Part shown: positions 34,910 to 43,140 of the stretch, piece by piece | Position numbering within the stretch: the stretch's first letter is position 1 | How the letters are laid out: every line of letters begins with the position of its first letter | NCBI GenBank assembly: GCA_017303635.1 | Contig: JAFLCG010000003.1 | Span: forward strand, 310,001-374,000 | Reading direction: 5' to 3' | DNA: 64,000 bases | Source of the DNA: Anaerolineae bacterium | GTDB taxonomy: Bacteria > Chloroflexota > Anaerolineae > Aggregatilineales > Phototrophicaceae | Notes under the pieces: generated by a model | Told to the model about the DNA's origin: nothing | Seen by the model: the letters and a program-made list of their open reading frames with translations, nothing else | Databases searched by the model: none | Made by a program: the position numbers and the translations under genes

Positions 34910-34978
34910 ACACAATACCTTGTACGCAGCACCCGCCTTCGCTGTAGCCTGAGAACTGTGTACTGTGTACTGTGAACT
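34910..34978. repeat. Degenerate CAGTACAC/ACTGTGTACTGTG repeats
   Basis: CAGTACAC occurs near 34907 and ACTGTGTACTGTGTACTGTG at 34957-34976, giving loose inverted and tandem copies. This is intergenic repeat sequence between lspA and the next operon, with no gene seen. Confidence 0.5.
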
Positions 34979-35072
34979 TGCTTCCCAGTCTACCATAACC
35001 AACCCTGACTCAACGGGTTCTAGAGGGTAAGATAGGGTCATTTCACCAACACACGAGGTCAAAGGCCGTCTC

Positions 35073-35735
35073 ATGCAACAGATCACTGTCTTACGCCTAC
35101 CCCGCGTCAAACGCCCGAAGGTCAAACGCCCGCGCAAGCCGGTCATGCAGCAGACCTTCATCTTCACCGATTGGGTGCGGGTGCAGATTGGCACCTTCAT
35201 GGCCTGGGTTGGCGGCAGCCTGTACCGGCTGGGCGTACACCCGGATGCGATCACCGTGCTGGGAACCGGCATTGTCGGGCTGGCGGCCTATTTCATCGCG
35301 CAGGGACAGTTCCAGTTAGGCGGCCTGATCCTCATCCTGGGCCTGCCGCTGGATGCCGTCGATGGCGCGGTGGCGCGGGCGATGGGACGCAAAGGTAAGT
35401 TCGGTGGCATCCTCGATTCCACACTGGATCGCTATGCTGATGCTATGATTTTTGGCGGATTGAGTTATTATTTCGCCGTACAAGATCGGTTCGACTACAT
35501 GCTGCTGGCGCTGGCCGCGCTGACCGGAGGACTACTGGTCAGTTATGTGCGTGCCAGAGCAGGCGAAGCGGGGCTCACGGTCAAAGTGGGTCTGCTTGAT
35601 CGTTTGGTGCGTGTGATTATCATCCTCACAGTGCTGCTGCTGCCCATGCTCCTGGAGCTAGGGTTGTGGGTATTGGCTATTGGGACGAACTTCACCGCCC
35701 TGCAGCGCATGTGGTACGTCTACCGACACACCTAA
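35073..35735 (+). CDS. CDP-alcohol phosphatidyltransferase
   Basis: 220-residue membrane enzyme with the complete catalytic motif D-x2-D-G-x2-A-R-x8-G-x3-D-x3-D at residues 94-119 (D94, D97, G98, A101, R102, G111, D115, D119). It joins a CDP-linked lipid with an alcohol (glycerol-3-phosphate, inositol phosphate or other) to make a phospholipid head group. About six helices follow the soluble Lys/Arg/Pro-rich N-terminus. The lgt gene follows after 22 bp, so it may make the phosphatidylglycerol that Lgt uses; this is inference. The ATG at 35145 is an alternative start. Confidence 0.9.
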   Translation: MQQITVLRLPRVKRPKVKRPRKPVMQQTFIFTDWVRVQIGTFMAWVGGSLYRLGVHPDAITVLGTGIVGLAAYFIAQGQFQLGGLILILGLPLDAVDGAVARAMGRKGKFGGILDSTLDRYADAMIFGGLSYYFAVQDRFDYMLLALAALTGGLLVSYVRARAGEAGLTVKVGLLDRLVRVIIILTVLLLPMLLELGLWVLAIGTNFTALQRMWYVYRHT

Positions 35736-35757
35736 AGATTACGGAGTATCATCCATC

Positions 35758-36705
35758 ATGCGTTTTGAAGCCGAAGGCATTGTCCTTGATTTTGTGCAGG
35801 GTATATTCGGCGGGCCCCTGCAAATACGTTACTATGGCCTGATTATTGTTGCAGCGATGTTGGTAGCAGCGTTTATTGCGGCCCGCCTGGCTCGCCGTGA
35901 CCGCCGTGATCCCGAACACGTCTGGGGTGCGCTGACCTGGGCGATCATCCCCGGCATCATCCTGGCCCGCCTGTGGTTTGTGTTTTTCCCACCGTCATCC
36001 ATCACCGAGGGCTGCGCGACGGAAGCCGTCAGTGACATCTGCCGGAATACCGCCTGGTTCCTGCAGAACATCGGCGATCTGACCAATGGCCCGCTGGCGA
36101 TCTGGAGCGGTGGCCTGAGCATCTTCGGTGCGGTGCTCGGTGGTTTCATCGGGGTTTACATCTATGCGCGGCGTAACAAGTTGGCGCTCGGCCCCTGGCT
36201 GGATATTGCGGCGGTCGCCCTGCCGCTGGCCCAGGCGATTGGCCGCTGGGCTAACTTCGTCAATCAGGAACTCTATGGCACGGTGACGAGCCTGCCGTGG
36301 GGCATCAGCATTCCGATTGCCAAGCGCGTGGCGCCCTTCACCAGCAATGTGGAGTTCCCGGTCGATACCACCCGCTTCCACCCGTTGTTTCTGTACGAAT
36401 CGCTGCTCTGCCTGCTGCTGTTCATCCTGCTGCTGAATCTCTTCACCCGTCAGCGCAACCGCCTGATCCCCGGCGATATTTTCCTGGGGTATCTGGTGGG
36501 CTACAGCGTCATCCGCTTCCTGCTGGAATTCCTGCGTGTCGATGTGGCGTTGGTCGGTTCGATCAACTGGTCGCAGGTGGTGACCGCCGTCACCGCGATC
36601 GCAGCGGCGCTCTTCTTCCTCTACCGGCATCGTCCGGGTGCGCCGATGGTCGCGCGTCAGCCAGACCCGGAACCGGCGCCAAAGGCTCCCAAAGCAGCGG
36701 CGTAA
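35758..36705 (+). CDS. lgt: Prolipoprotein diacylglyceryl transferase
   Basis: 315 residues with seven membrane helices. The Lgt signature G-R-W-A-N-F-V-N-Q-E (162-171) contains R163, matching the essential Arg of the family, and RFHPLFLYES is the second conserved block. It transfers diacylglycerol from phosphatidylglycerol to the Cys of lipoprotein precursors. The first residues differ from E. coli and the C-terminus has a short Pro/Ala/Lys tail. I chose ATG 35758, not the long upstream start at 35680 that overlaps the phosphatidyltransferase. A strong terminator follows at 36740. Confidence 0.95.
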   Translation: MRFEAEGIVLDFVQGIFGGPLQIRYYGLIIVAAMLVAAFIAARLARRDRRDPEHVWGALTWAIIPGIILARLWFVFFPPSSITEGCATEAVSDICRNTAWFLQNIGDLTNGPLAIWSGGLSIFGAVLGGFIGVYIYARRNKLALGPWLDIAAVALPLAQAIGRWANFVNQELYGTVTSLPWGISIPIAKRVAPFTSNVEFPVDTTRFHPLFLYESLLCLLLFILLLNLFTRQRNRLIPGDIFLGYLVGYSVIRFLLEFLRVDVALVGSINWSQVVTAVTAIAAALFFLYRHRPGAPMVARQPDPEPAPKAPKAAA

Positions 36706-36739
36706 AGTCGTTAGCAGTTAGCCGTTAGTCAGCAGTTGC

Positions 36740-36777
36740 CACCCCCATCCTGTGCCTACAGCGATGGGGGTGTTTTG
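36740..36777 (+). terminator. Rho-independent terminator after lgt
   Basis: Stem CACCCCCATC (36740-36749) / GATGGGGGTG (36763-36772), loop of 13 nt, then TTTTGTTG. Confidence 0.85.
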
Positions 36778-36852
36778 TTGTGGAGAAAGCATTTTTGAGG
36801 TCGTCAGGCTATAGTAATTAATGAAGCTATTCAGCGATGGTCTTTTGGACTC

Positions 36853-37728
36853 ATGCTCAAAATTGCCGATTTTGCCCGCTTGACCGGTGTGACTCCCCGT
36901 TTGCTGCGTTACTACGATCAGTGCGGCTTGTTCAAGCCGGGCTACATCGACCGGGCAACCGGGTACCGTTACTATCACACCGGGCAGGTCATCCCTTTGC
37001 AACGTATTCTCGCCCTGCGCGACCTGGGCCTGCCGCTGGCCGACATTGCCCAGATCCTCCACGATCACCTGTCTTCGACCGAGGTTGCCGCCCTGCTGCG
37101 ACTGCATCAGCGGCGGATTGAGGCGCGTTTGCTGGTGGAACAGGCCCGGCAGCAGGAAACAGCGGCTCGATTGGCCGCGCTGGAAAATCCGGCGGCGCAC
37201 CTGCTGGATGTCGTCATCAAACCTTTGCTACCCTTCAAGGGGCTGCATATTCAGACCACCGTGCAAACGGGCGAAACCATCGAGGCACTCTTCAACAGCT
37301 TCGCCCAGCGCTTGCAGGAACGGGGTTTGTATCGGCAAGTTCGGGCGACCATCGGCTTCTATCCCCGGCATATTGCCATGTTGACGGGGCAACCGCTGGC
37401 AGAACCCTACCAGTTTGATGCGCTCTTTGTCATGCCGCGCTCCCCGCGCGCCGTCCCCGTGGAAGCCGGACGCACATTGACCGCGATCAGCCTCCATCCG
37501 GTGACCCAGGCCGCCTGTGCGCTGCATATCGGCCCGTATCAGCGCTTGTTTGAGACCTATCGCTCTCTGCTCGCCTATCTTGAACACTATGGCTATGCCA
37601 TCGCCGGTGTGCCGCGGGAACTTTACCTCCAGTCCCGCGGCACGCCCGATGAGTGCATCACTGAAATTCAGATACCCGTCAGTCGTGCCGATCAGGGTGT
37701 GAAGCTGCCGCTGAAAGTTCCAGCATAG
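36853..37728 (+). CDS. MerR family regulator with GyrI-like effector domain
   Basis: 291 residues. The MerR HTH (residues 1-68) reads MLKIADFARLTGVTPRLLRY followed by YDQCGLFKPGYIDRATGYRYY; a coiled coil (about 75-115) dimerises it; the C-terminal part (about 125-285) is a GyrI/BmrR-like small-molecule-binding domain. Regulators of this type twist promoters with 19-bp spacers, and such a promoter drives the convergent secreted propeller gene next door (38753-38783). Its 3' end overlaps that gene by 37 bp tail to tail. A paralogue lies at 56492-57343 with the same layout. The ligand is unknown. Confidence 0.9.
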   Translation: MLKIADFARLTGVTPRLLRYYDQCGLFKPGYIDRATGYRYYHTGQVIPLQRILALRDLGLPLADIAQILHDHLSSTEVAALLRLHQRRIEARLLVEQARQQETAARLAALENPAAHLLDVVIKPLLPFKGLHIQTTVQTGETIEALFNSFAQRLQERGLYRQVRATIGFYPRHIAMLTGQPLAEPYQFDALFVMPRSPRAVPVEAGRTLTAISLHPVTQAACALHIGPYQRLFETYRSLLAYLEHYGYAIAGVPRELYLQSRGTPDECITEIQIPVSRADQGVKLPLKVPA

Positions 37729-38717
37729 ATATTCGTCCCGCCCATACTGCCGCCTTCGACATACAGATAGTAGGTGTCATCCCGCCGGGCAGATGCCGTC
37801 CACCAGAAGCCGGAAATGCCGGGAATGGTGCGCGGTTGCCAGATAGGCGCCGTACCGCGTTCCCACTGAATCCCGTCGGTGCTGGTAGCATACCGGATCG
37901 ACATGGCGCTGTCCCCCTGACCGATGGGCGCAGTCCGGTAAAACAGTACCCAGCCGTCAGCAGTTGGCTGCACACTAGGTTGATGGACGAAACTACGCTC
38001 GGATTCGGCCTGCAAGACCGGATCACTCTCCGCGAAGCCATCCGACGTCGTCGCTGGATCGTTGTATTTCACCCAGGTGATGCCATCCGCCGAGGTCGCC
38101 AGACCAATGCCGGCAAAAGCTCGCTGACGGCTGTTCGCCGCTGAATAGTACATATACCAGGTCGCGTCCTGCTGGATGATACGCGGCCCCAACACGCCAA
38201 GATCATCCCAGGCACCTTCGGCACCGGGAGACAGGAGGGGCTCCGAGTCAACTGTCCACGGACCCAGCGGATTCAACGCAGTGGCCCGCCCGATGAAATT
38301 GCGGGCCGTGCGGCTGCGGTTCTCCCAGGTGTAGAAATACAGCACCCAGGTGCCGTCCGGCAGCACAGTGGCGCTGGAGGCCAGGGCGGCCAACCCGGCA
38401 TACGGCACTTTGGCGGTGGTCAACACCGGATCAGGCGATTGCTCAACCCAGGTGATCCCATCGGCGGAGGTCAGGTAACCAATCTGCACGCTGTCCGGCC
38501 AGTTCTGGAAGCCATTTCTGAACATATGGAACTGGCCTTCGTGATAAAAGACCGCGCCGGGATCGGTGAAGCGGTCGTCCCAATCGCCATCCTGGTCGCT
38601 GTGCCGAATGACCGGGTCTTCACTCACCAGGGTAAAGAGGGCTTCTTCCTGCGCCAGGCTGAGTCCGCTGCCGAGCAGCAGGCTGCCGACGAGGAGGGTG
38701 GCTAGCAGACGTTTCAT
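37692..38717 (-). CDS. Secreted five-bladed beta-propeller protein (GH43/GH68-like)
   Basis: 341 residues. A signal peptide (about 1-23, ending GLSLAQ) is followed by a five-bladed propeller: DPGAVFYHEGQFHMFRNGF, then YLTSADGITWVEQSPDPVL, then GRATALNPLGPW, and later GLATSADGITWVKYNDPATT. It resembles the glycoside hydrolase 43/68/117-type fold, but I see no convincing catalytic set, so it may bind glycan rather than cut it. AAGGAG lies 9 bp before the ATG. Upstream is a MerR-type promoter with a 19-bp spacer. The stop lies 37 bp inside the MerR gene end. Confidence 0.82.
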   Translation of the reverse strand: MKRLLATLLVGSLLLGSGLSLAQEEALFTLVSEDPVIRHSDQDGDWDDRFTDPGAVFYHEGQFHMFRNGFQNWPDSVQIGYLTSADGITWVEQSPDPVLTTAKVPYAGLAALASSATVLPDGTWVLYFYTWENRSRTARNFIGRATALNPLGPWTVDSEPLLSPGAEGAWDDLGVLGPRIIQQDATWYMYYSAANSRQRAFAGIGLATSADGITWVKYNDPATTSDGFAESDPVLQAESERSFVHQPSVQPTADGWVLFYRTAPIGQGDSAMSIRYATSTDGIQWERGTAPIWQPRTIPGISGFWWTASARRDDTYYLYVEGGSMGGTNIYAGTFSGSFTP

Positions 38718-38752
38718 CCAGTTTGCTCCTTGGTTTGATCCAATATGGTGGG

Positions 38753-38783
38753 AGCGTAAACGTTGACGCCGCGTCAAAGTCAA
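38753..38783 (-). promoter_or_regulatory. MerR-type promoter of the propeller gene
   Basis: On the minus strand: -35 TTGACT (38783-38778), dyad TTGACG-CGG-CGTCAA directly after it (38777-38763), and -10 TACGCT (38758-38753). The spacer is 19 bp, the length used by MerR-family regulators. The same design occurs at 56429 and 57340. Confidence 0.7.
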
Positions 38784-38902
38784 GCGCCTAGCGCTCCTCC
38801 GCCAAAAGTCGGAGGGCAAGTCCCATCCCCGGTCTGAGGTCAGCGCTGCCGCCCTATGCTTTACTAAACAGGCATAGGCTTACGCCGGAAAGGGGGCGCG
38901 CC

Positions 38903-39376
38903 ATGAACAACTATCTACAACTCCATGAACTGGCAAACGAGAAGCATTCCCGCCTCCAGCGCGAACTGCTCACGCCGGTCGCCCAGGAACTCTATCACAC
39001 CTCTGCGCGGCGCGGTCTGCGCTACCGCTTGTGGTCCCTGTTGCGGCGGCGGTGCAGTGACTTGCTGTCGCTTCATCAGGTCGAAGTTCACGGGGGCAAG
39101 CACATCGGTCATCAGACCGTCCCTTTGCAGCAGATTGTCGGCAGCGAGAATCGGGTCTATGACTTTGATGCGCACTTCTATCCCAAGCGATCCCATATCG
39201 AAGAACGATGGGTTGGAGTCGCCAGAGCCCGCCTGACGGGTGTCCCACTGCCGCCGGTTGATCTGGTGCAGGTGGGGGATGCCTATTACGTCCGCGATGG
39301 ACATCATCGTGTTTCGGTGGCGCGGGCTTTGGGCGAAGCCTACATCGAAGCGAATGTCGTTGCCCTACGGGTATAA
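38903..39376 (+). CDS. ParB/Srx-fold-like protein of unknown function
   Basis: 157 residues. The C-terminal part, VPLPPVDLVQVGDAYYVRDG then HHRVSVARALG (about residues 112-143), matches the ParB/sulfiredoxin-like motif in which G-H-H-R-x-x-A/V-x-x-x-L-G binds nucleotide. The N-terminal half is helical and basic, with no family I recognise. It is too short and lacks the HTH of a true ParB. AAGGGGG lies 6 bp before the ATG. It stands alone between the propeller promoter and the SRPBCC gene, 61 bp away. Confidence 0.7.
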   Translation: MNNYLQLHELANEKHSRLQRELLTPVAQELYHTSARRGLRYRLWSLLRRRCSDLLSLHQVEVHGGKHIGHQTVPLQQIVGSENRVYDFDAHFYPKRSHIEERWVGVARARLTGVPLPPVDLVQVGDAYYVRDGHHRVSVARALGEAYIEANVVALRV

Positions 39377-39437
39377 ACATCAGGGTGGCGCCTACGGTCG
39401 CCCTGATTGAATGCAGTTATTCAGGAGAGGGAGAAAC

Positions 39438-39908
39438 ATGACTCAGGTTCGTGTGATCGAAAGCGCCGTCATTGACGCGCCCCCGGCAGCGGTCTACGCG
39501 GTGCTGCGGGATTACCATGTCGGGCATCCAGCCATCCTGCCGCCACAGTTCACCGGCATCCATGTCGAAACTGGCGGTTACGGCGCGGGCACTATTGGCC
39601 GCGCTGATATGAAGGTGTTCGGGCAGAAGAGCAGCTTCCGTTTTGAAGTCAGCGAACCGGATCCGGGCCGGCTTATGGTGGAAGCGAATCTGGATGGCAG
39701 TGTCGTAACCGCCTTCTATGTCGAACCGGAAAACGGAGGTCGGCAAAGCCATGTCACCTTCGACAGTGAGTTCCAGTTCCCGAATAACCCGGCTGGCTGG
39801 CTTCGGCGCTGGTTGATGATCCCCATGATTCACCGGATGTATCAGGAAGAACTGGGCATCCTCAACCGTTACATGCGGGCGCAGCGACCAGCCGCTCAGT
39901 CGGCCTAA
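39438..39908 (+). CDS. SRPBCC (START-like) family protein
   Basis: 156 residues with the helix-grip lipid-binding fold: RVIESAVIDAPPAAVYAVL then RDYHVGHPAILPP at the start, and the strands IGRADMKVFGQKSSFRFEV, then VVTAFYVEP, then a C-terminal helix after NPAGWLRRWL. Members bind hydrophobic ligands in the cytoplasm or take part in polyketide cyclisation; no specific function can be named. GGAGAGGGAGAAAC precedes the ATG at 39438. A perfect terminator follows directly. Confidence 0.82.
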   Translation: MTQVRVIESAVIDAPPAAVYAVLRDYHVGHPAILPPQFTGIHVETGGYGAGTIGRADMKVFGQKSSFRFEVSEPDPGRLMVEANLDGSVVTAFYVEPENGGRQSHVTFDSEFQFPNNPAGWLRRWLMIPMIHRMYQEELGILNRYMRAQRPAAQSA

Positions 39909-39911
39909 AAC

Positions 39912-39943
39912 AAAAAGGAGATCCTAGTTGGGATCTCCTTTTT
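39912..39943. terminator. Bidirectional rho-independent terminator
   Basis: Stem AAAAAGGAGATCC / GGATCTCCTTTTT with a 6-nt loop. The A-tract and U-tract make it work for both the SRPBCC gene and the convergent membrane protein gene. Confidence 0.92.
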
Positions 39944-39952
39944 AGTTCAGGT

Positions 39953-40627
39953 TTACTCATCGCGCAGCGCGGCATCGATCGCCTTTTCAAGGCGTTCACC
40001 GCTCAACGGTTCCCCTATCTCACGCTTGCGTTTTTCCAGATCCTGCTCCAGTTCCGAGTCGCTCAGGCGCGCCGGGATGTATTTGCGCTTGGCCGGGGCG
40101 CTGGTACGGCGGCTGCTCAGCATATACAACCCCATGCCCATCATCAGCAGCGGCACACCAACCGTCCCCAGGATTCCACCAGACCGGAAGATCAGCAGTT
40201 CAAAAATCGCGCCAATCGCCAGGAAAGCACCTGCGCCCCAGCGGGCCATGCCCTGCCCGGTGCGGAATGTACCTTCATGGTCTGTGCGTTCCCCGATGAA
40301 ACGCAGCGCCAGACCGATGAACACCGGATAGAGCGTCCAGGCATAGGCCCAGCTTTCCCAGTGCCCCGTGATGTTCTGGAACAGCAGCAGCAAACCCGTT
40401 CCGGTGACGATGCTACCCGGGACGGCCAGTCCGGCAGCCTTCTTGCCACCATTGAAAGCCGCGTATAGGAAAGCGGCACCCGGCAGCAGCACGAACAGCG
40501 GCCAGCCAAAAGCCAACAGGCCACCCAGGTTAATCACCTGCGCCAGCAAGAAGAAAACGCCCAGGCCGATGAGCGCCAGCGCCGGAACGGTCTGGCTGCG
40601 GCGGGGAGATTGGTCAGATGTGGTCAT
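39953..40627 (-). CDS. Membrane protein of unknown function
   Basis: 224 residues with six or so hydrophobic helices between residues 15 and 170 (ALALIGLGVFFLLAQVIN, then GWPLFVLLPGAAFLYAA). The cytoplasmic tail is charged (RKYIPARLSDSELEQDLEKR then KREIG). It resembles LiaF/DUF5668-like membrane proteins, but this is only a general similarity. The ATG at 40627 has GAGGG 9 bp upstream. It is close to the TolB-like gene on the same strand (stop-to-start gap about 72 bp with the ATG used here), so they may be one transcript. Confidence 0.7.
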   Translation of the reverse strand: MTTSDQSPRRSQTVPALALIGLGVFFLLAQVINLGGLLAFGWPLFVLLPGAAFLYAAFNGGKKAAGLAVPGSIVTGTGLLLLFQNITGHWESWAYAWTLYPVFIGLALRFIGERTDHEGTFRTGQGMARWGAGAFLAIGAIFELLIFRSGGILGTVGVPLLMMGMGLYMLSSRRTSAPAKRKYIPARLSDSELEQDLEKRKREIGEPLSGERLEKAIDAALRDE

Positions 40628-40699
40628 GGTTCTAGCCCTCGTGTAGCAGATCTCTACCGGGCTATACGCATCCATTACGGGGAAGGTTGCAGGCAGTTC

Positions 40700-41806
40700 T
40701 CAACCTGCGCCCCAGACCAGTGCCAGTGCGGACTCATCGCTGGGGAGGGGTAAGGGGTGTGAAGCGGCCTCGTCACAACCGGCTGCCGTAGCCAGACAGG
40801 CGGTATCCAGCAGCAGCCATTGTGGGGGCAGCCCCGGTGGGAAAGTCCGGTACAGCAGATAGCGCCCATCCGGTGACCACATGAAAGGCGAGTCGATCTG
40901 GTCATTGGCCGTCAGAATATGCGGCGTACAGGTGGCCGGGTCGGTCAGGCAGGCTGTCGGCAGCGCCACAATATCCAGGTCACTCCCCCGCACCGAAAGA
41001 TAGGACAGCCAACGCCCATCCGGTGACCATGTGGGCAGCACGTCCTGGAGATGATTGCGGGTTAGCGGGCGGCCTTCCGTACCATCAGGCCGGATGACAA
41101 AAATCTCCTGATCTGCACCCTGCAAGGCGTAATAGGCGATCCATGCGCCGTCAGGGGACCAGGCCGGATCGTTGGCATCGGTGACCAACACGGTCTGTTT
41201 AGAGTCGGGCAGCCACTCAATCAGATTGATGGTCTGGGTGGTGCCGTCAAAGCTCACGTAAGCCAGCCGGGTCCCATCCGGTGACCAGTCGAGGCGGGCA
41301 TACTGGGCAGGGTCACGGGCTAGTTGGCGGCGGCTGCCGTCTGCCCGGTCATAGACCCACAGCGCCAACTGCCCCTCAAACTGAATGAGATCGTCCTCGG
41401 CCAGCGCGACATAGGCCAGGCGCATGCCGTCCGGTGACCAGGCCATGGGCGAATCCACCAGGCCCTGGATCATGATCGGCTCGACCTGACCGCGCGCAAT
41501 CCCCGCCAAAACCAAGCCGCTGCTTTCACCGCTGAGGGCGACCCACTGGCGGTCTGGTGACCAGGCCACCTGATCGAATAAACGATTATCCAGCGGCAGC
41601 GGGCGGCCCAGGCGGGCAATCACCCGTGTGTTGATATCCAGCGCCTGAGCCTGATACTGGAGCTGATCGGGCGGCAGGATGGTCGAGGTCAGGTAATAAA
41701 TCGGCGGCGGCACTTCCGGCTGAACGCGGCCCAACGCACTGGACGCTGTACCCAGCAGGAGTACAGCACTGACCAGCAGGAACAGCATGCGCTGGACGCG
41801 GATCAT
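40700..41806 (-). CDS. Secreted TolB/PD40-type beta-propeller protein
   Basis: 368 residues. A signal peptide (about 1-25) is followed by six or so repeats with W-S-P-D-G or W-S-P-D-R motifs (DQVAWSPDRQWVALSG, then SPMAWSPDGMRLAYVA, then ARLDWSPDGTRLAYVSFDG, then LPTWSPDGRWLSYL). Such propellers are TolB- or DPP4-N-terminal-like and usually bind proteins or ligands outside the membrane. No enzyme motif is visible. It is similar in style to the WD40 protein at 8013 but has no long cytoplasmic part. GGGG lies before the ATG at 41806. Confidence 0.8.
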   Translation of the reverse strand: MIRVQRMLFLLVSAVLLLGTASSALGRVQPEVPPPIYYLTSTILPPDQLQYQAQALDINTRVIARLGRPLPLDNRLFDQVAWSPDRQWVALSGESSGLVLAGIARGQVEPIMIQGLVDSPMAWSPDGMRLAYVALAEDDLIQFEGQLALWVYDRADGSRRQLARDPAQYARLDWSPDGTRLAYVSFDGTTQTINLIEWLPDSKQTVLVTDANDPAWSPDGAWIAYYALQGADQEIFVIRPDGTEGRPLTRNHLQDVLPTWSPDGRWLSYLSVRGSDLDIVALPTACLTDPATCTPHILTANDQIDSPFMWSPDGRYLLYRTFPPGLPPQWLLLDTACLATAAGCDEAASHPLPLPSDESALALVWGAG

Positions 41807-41987
41807 AGTACCCCGGCAGATACCTGTCTGGCGGGCGAAGGGATCAGCAATGCACGGCAAAAAGCCATCGGTGTATGCGCTCCGGTATCATTCGAACACC
41901 CTTATTGTAGCGCGGTCAGTGGTCCTCTACTGATCGACTCTTAAGCTTTAGGCCTATTGGCAGTCCAGCAATAATGGCGTAGCATGA

Positions 41988-42019
41988 AAAAGTGACATGT
42001 TATACAGCATGTCACTTTT
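41988..42019. promoter_or_regulatory. Perfect 12-bp inverted repeat upstream of a secreted protein gene
   Basis: AAAAGTGACATG / CATGTCACTTTT with an 8-nt centre, ending 29 bp before the ATG at 42049. It may be a regulator site or a 5' hairpin of the message. No similar element is seen near other genes. Confidence 0.5.
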
Positions 42020-42048
42020 GAGAGTTGTTGTTCAAGGAGAATGCTGTA

Positions 42049-43080
42049 ATGAAGTCCCGTTTGCTGTTGATTTGTCTGGTGCTGGTGATGGCCCTGGCCG
42101 GGTTTAGTGCAGCCAGCGCACAAGAGAACTCTAATTGTCTGAACTTATCTGAGAGCGATTGCGCTCTGGTCGAAGCCGGTCTGGCTAACTTCGCCGCTCT
42201 GGAATCCTTCAGCCAAAGCTACTCCTTCAGCCTCAGCCTGAGCGGCATGGCAGCGATGGACCCCACCGCCCCGGCTTCGATCAGCGTGACCTCCACCGGC
42301 AGCGGCCCGGTCTCCATGGCAGGCGGCAGCCCGTCGCTGGCGCTGGATATGGAAGGCAGCATCATTGATGGTACCAATGATGCCTCCGGCCCGATCAGCT
42401 TTGCGCTAGTGGGCGATCGCTTCTATGCCCAGACCTCGGCGGGTGAATGGATCGGTGCGCCGGTCGCTGAAATCTTCGAGGGGGAGAACCCGCTCGACAG
42501 CGTTATGGGAATGATGGGTGGCAGCGATGATAGCGCCGAAGCCATGGCGATGTTCTCCCAGTTCGGGACGCAGGAACGCCTGGCCGATGAAACCGTCAAT
42601 GGACAGTCGACCGCCGTCTTTAAATACACCCTGAATATCGCGGATGTGATGAATAACCCGGAACTTGCGAACGCGATGGACAGCGTGGGCAACATGGCTG
42701 GCGACAACAGTGATCTGTCCTCCGCCATGATGATGGTCGGGATGCTGGGGCAGTTCATCCAGGGTGACATTACCTTCACCCGCTGGGTGGGGCTCAACGA
42801 TCAGCTTCCCTACCGCGTCGATCTGTCGATCAACCTGAGCCTGGATATGACCGCGATGGCCGGGATGATGGGTGGAGCCATGGGTGGTTCGGATGGCGCG
42901 GCAGCCATGCCGACCATGCCTGCAATGGAACCGATTGTCCTCGCTGTGCAGTTGACCGTCGATATGACCGGTCAGAATGCCACCGCGGCCCCGGCTGTTC
43001 CGGCAGGTGCGCGTGAAGTCACTGGCGAAGAATTCCAGACGATCATGGAAGAAGCTTTTGGCCCCTTGATGGGTGGCTAA
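42049..43080 (+). CDS. Exported protein of unknown function, Met/Gly-rich
   Basis: 343 residues. A signal peptide (about 1-24, ending GFSAASAQ) is followed by a mature part of alternating strands. It contains a TVNGQSTAVFKYTLNIADV segment and stretches rich in Met and Gly (MGMMGG, MTAMAGMMGGAMGG). The layout, with a first domain of strands and a later pair of strands (GDITFTRWVGLNDQLPYRVD), recalls lipoprotein-localisation (LolA/LppX-like) folds used to carry lipids, but no lipobox is present. AAGGAG lies 10 bp before the ATG at 42049. Ends just before a strong terminator. Confidence 0.72.
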   Translation: MKSRLLLICLVLVMALAGFSAASAQENSNCLNLSESDCALVEAGLANFAALESFSQSYSFSLSLSGMAAMDPTAPASISVTSTGSGPVSMAGGSPSLALDMEGSIIDGTNDASGPISFALVGDRFYAQTSAGEWIGAPVAEIFEGENPLDSVMGMMGGSDDSAEAMAMFSQFGTQERLADETVNGQSTAVFKYTLNIADVMNNPELANAMDSVGNMAGDNSDLSSAMMMVGMLGQFIQGDITFTRWVGLNDQLPYRVDLSINLSLDMTAMAGMMGGAMGGSDGAAAMPTMPAMEPIVLAVQLTVDMTGQNATAAPAVPAGAREVTGEEFQTIMEEAFGPLMGG

Positions 43081-43104
43081 GCCGCTTCTGATCTGATGTT
43101 CAAT

Positions 43105-43134
43105 AACAGGGCGGCCCAATTGGGCCGCCCTGTT
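43105..43134. terminator. Fully self-complementary bidirectional terminator
   Basis: AACAGGGCGGCCC-AATT-GGGCCGCCCTGTT, 30 bp, between the exported protein gene and the convergent aldo/keto reductase. Confidence 0.85.
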
Positions 43135-43140
43135 GATTCT

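Noticed and set aside
34789..34978. Possible CRISPR array in the lspA upstream region
   Set aside because: The units are 7 bp tandem or loose inverted copies with no spacers of regular length and no cas genes.
36712..36740. CGTTAGCAGTTAGCCGTTAG repeats after lgt
   Set aside because: Probably another short intergenic repeat; too small and degenerate here to call as a separate element.
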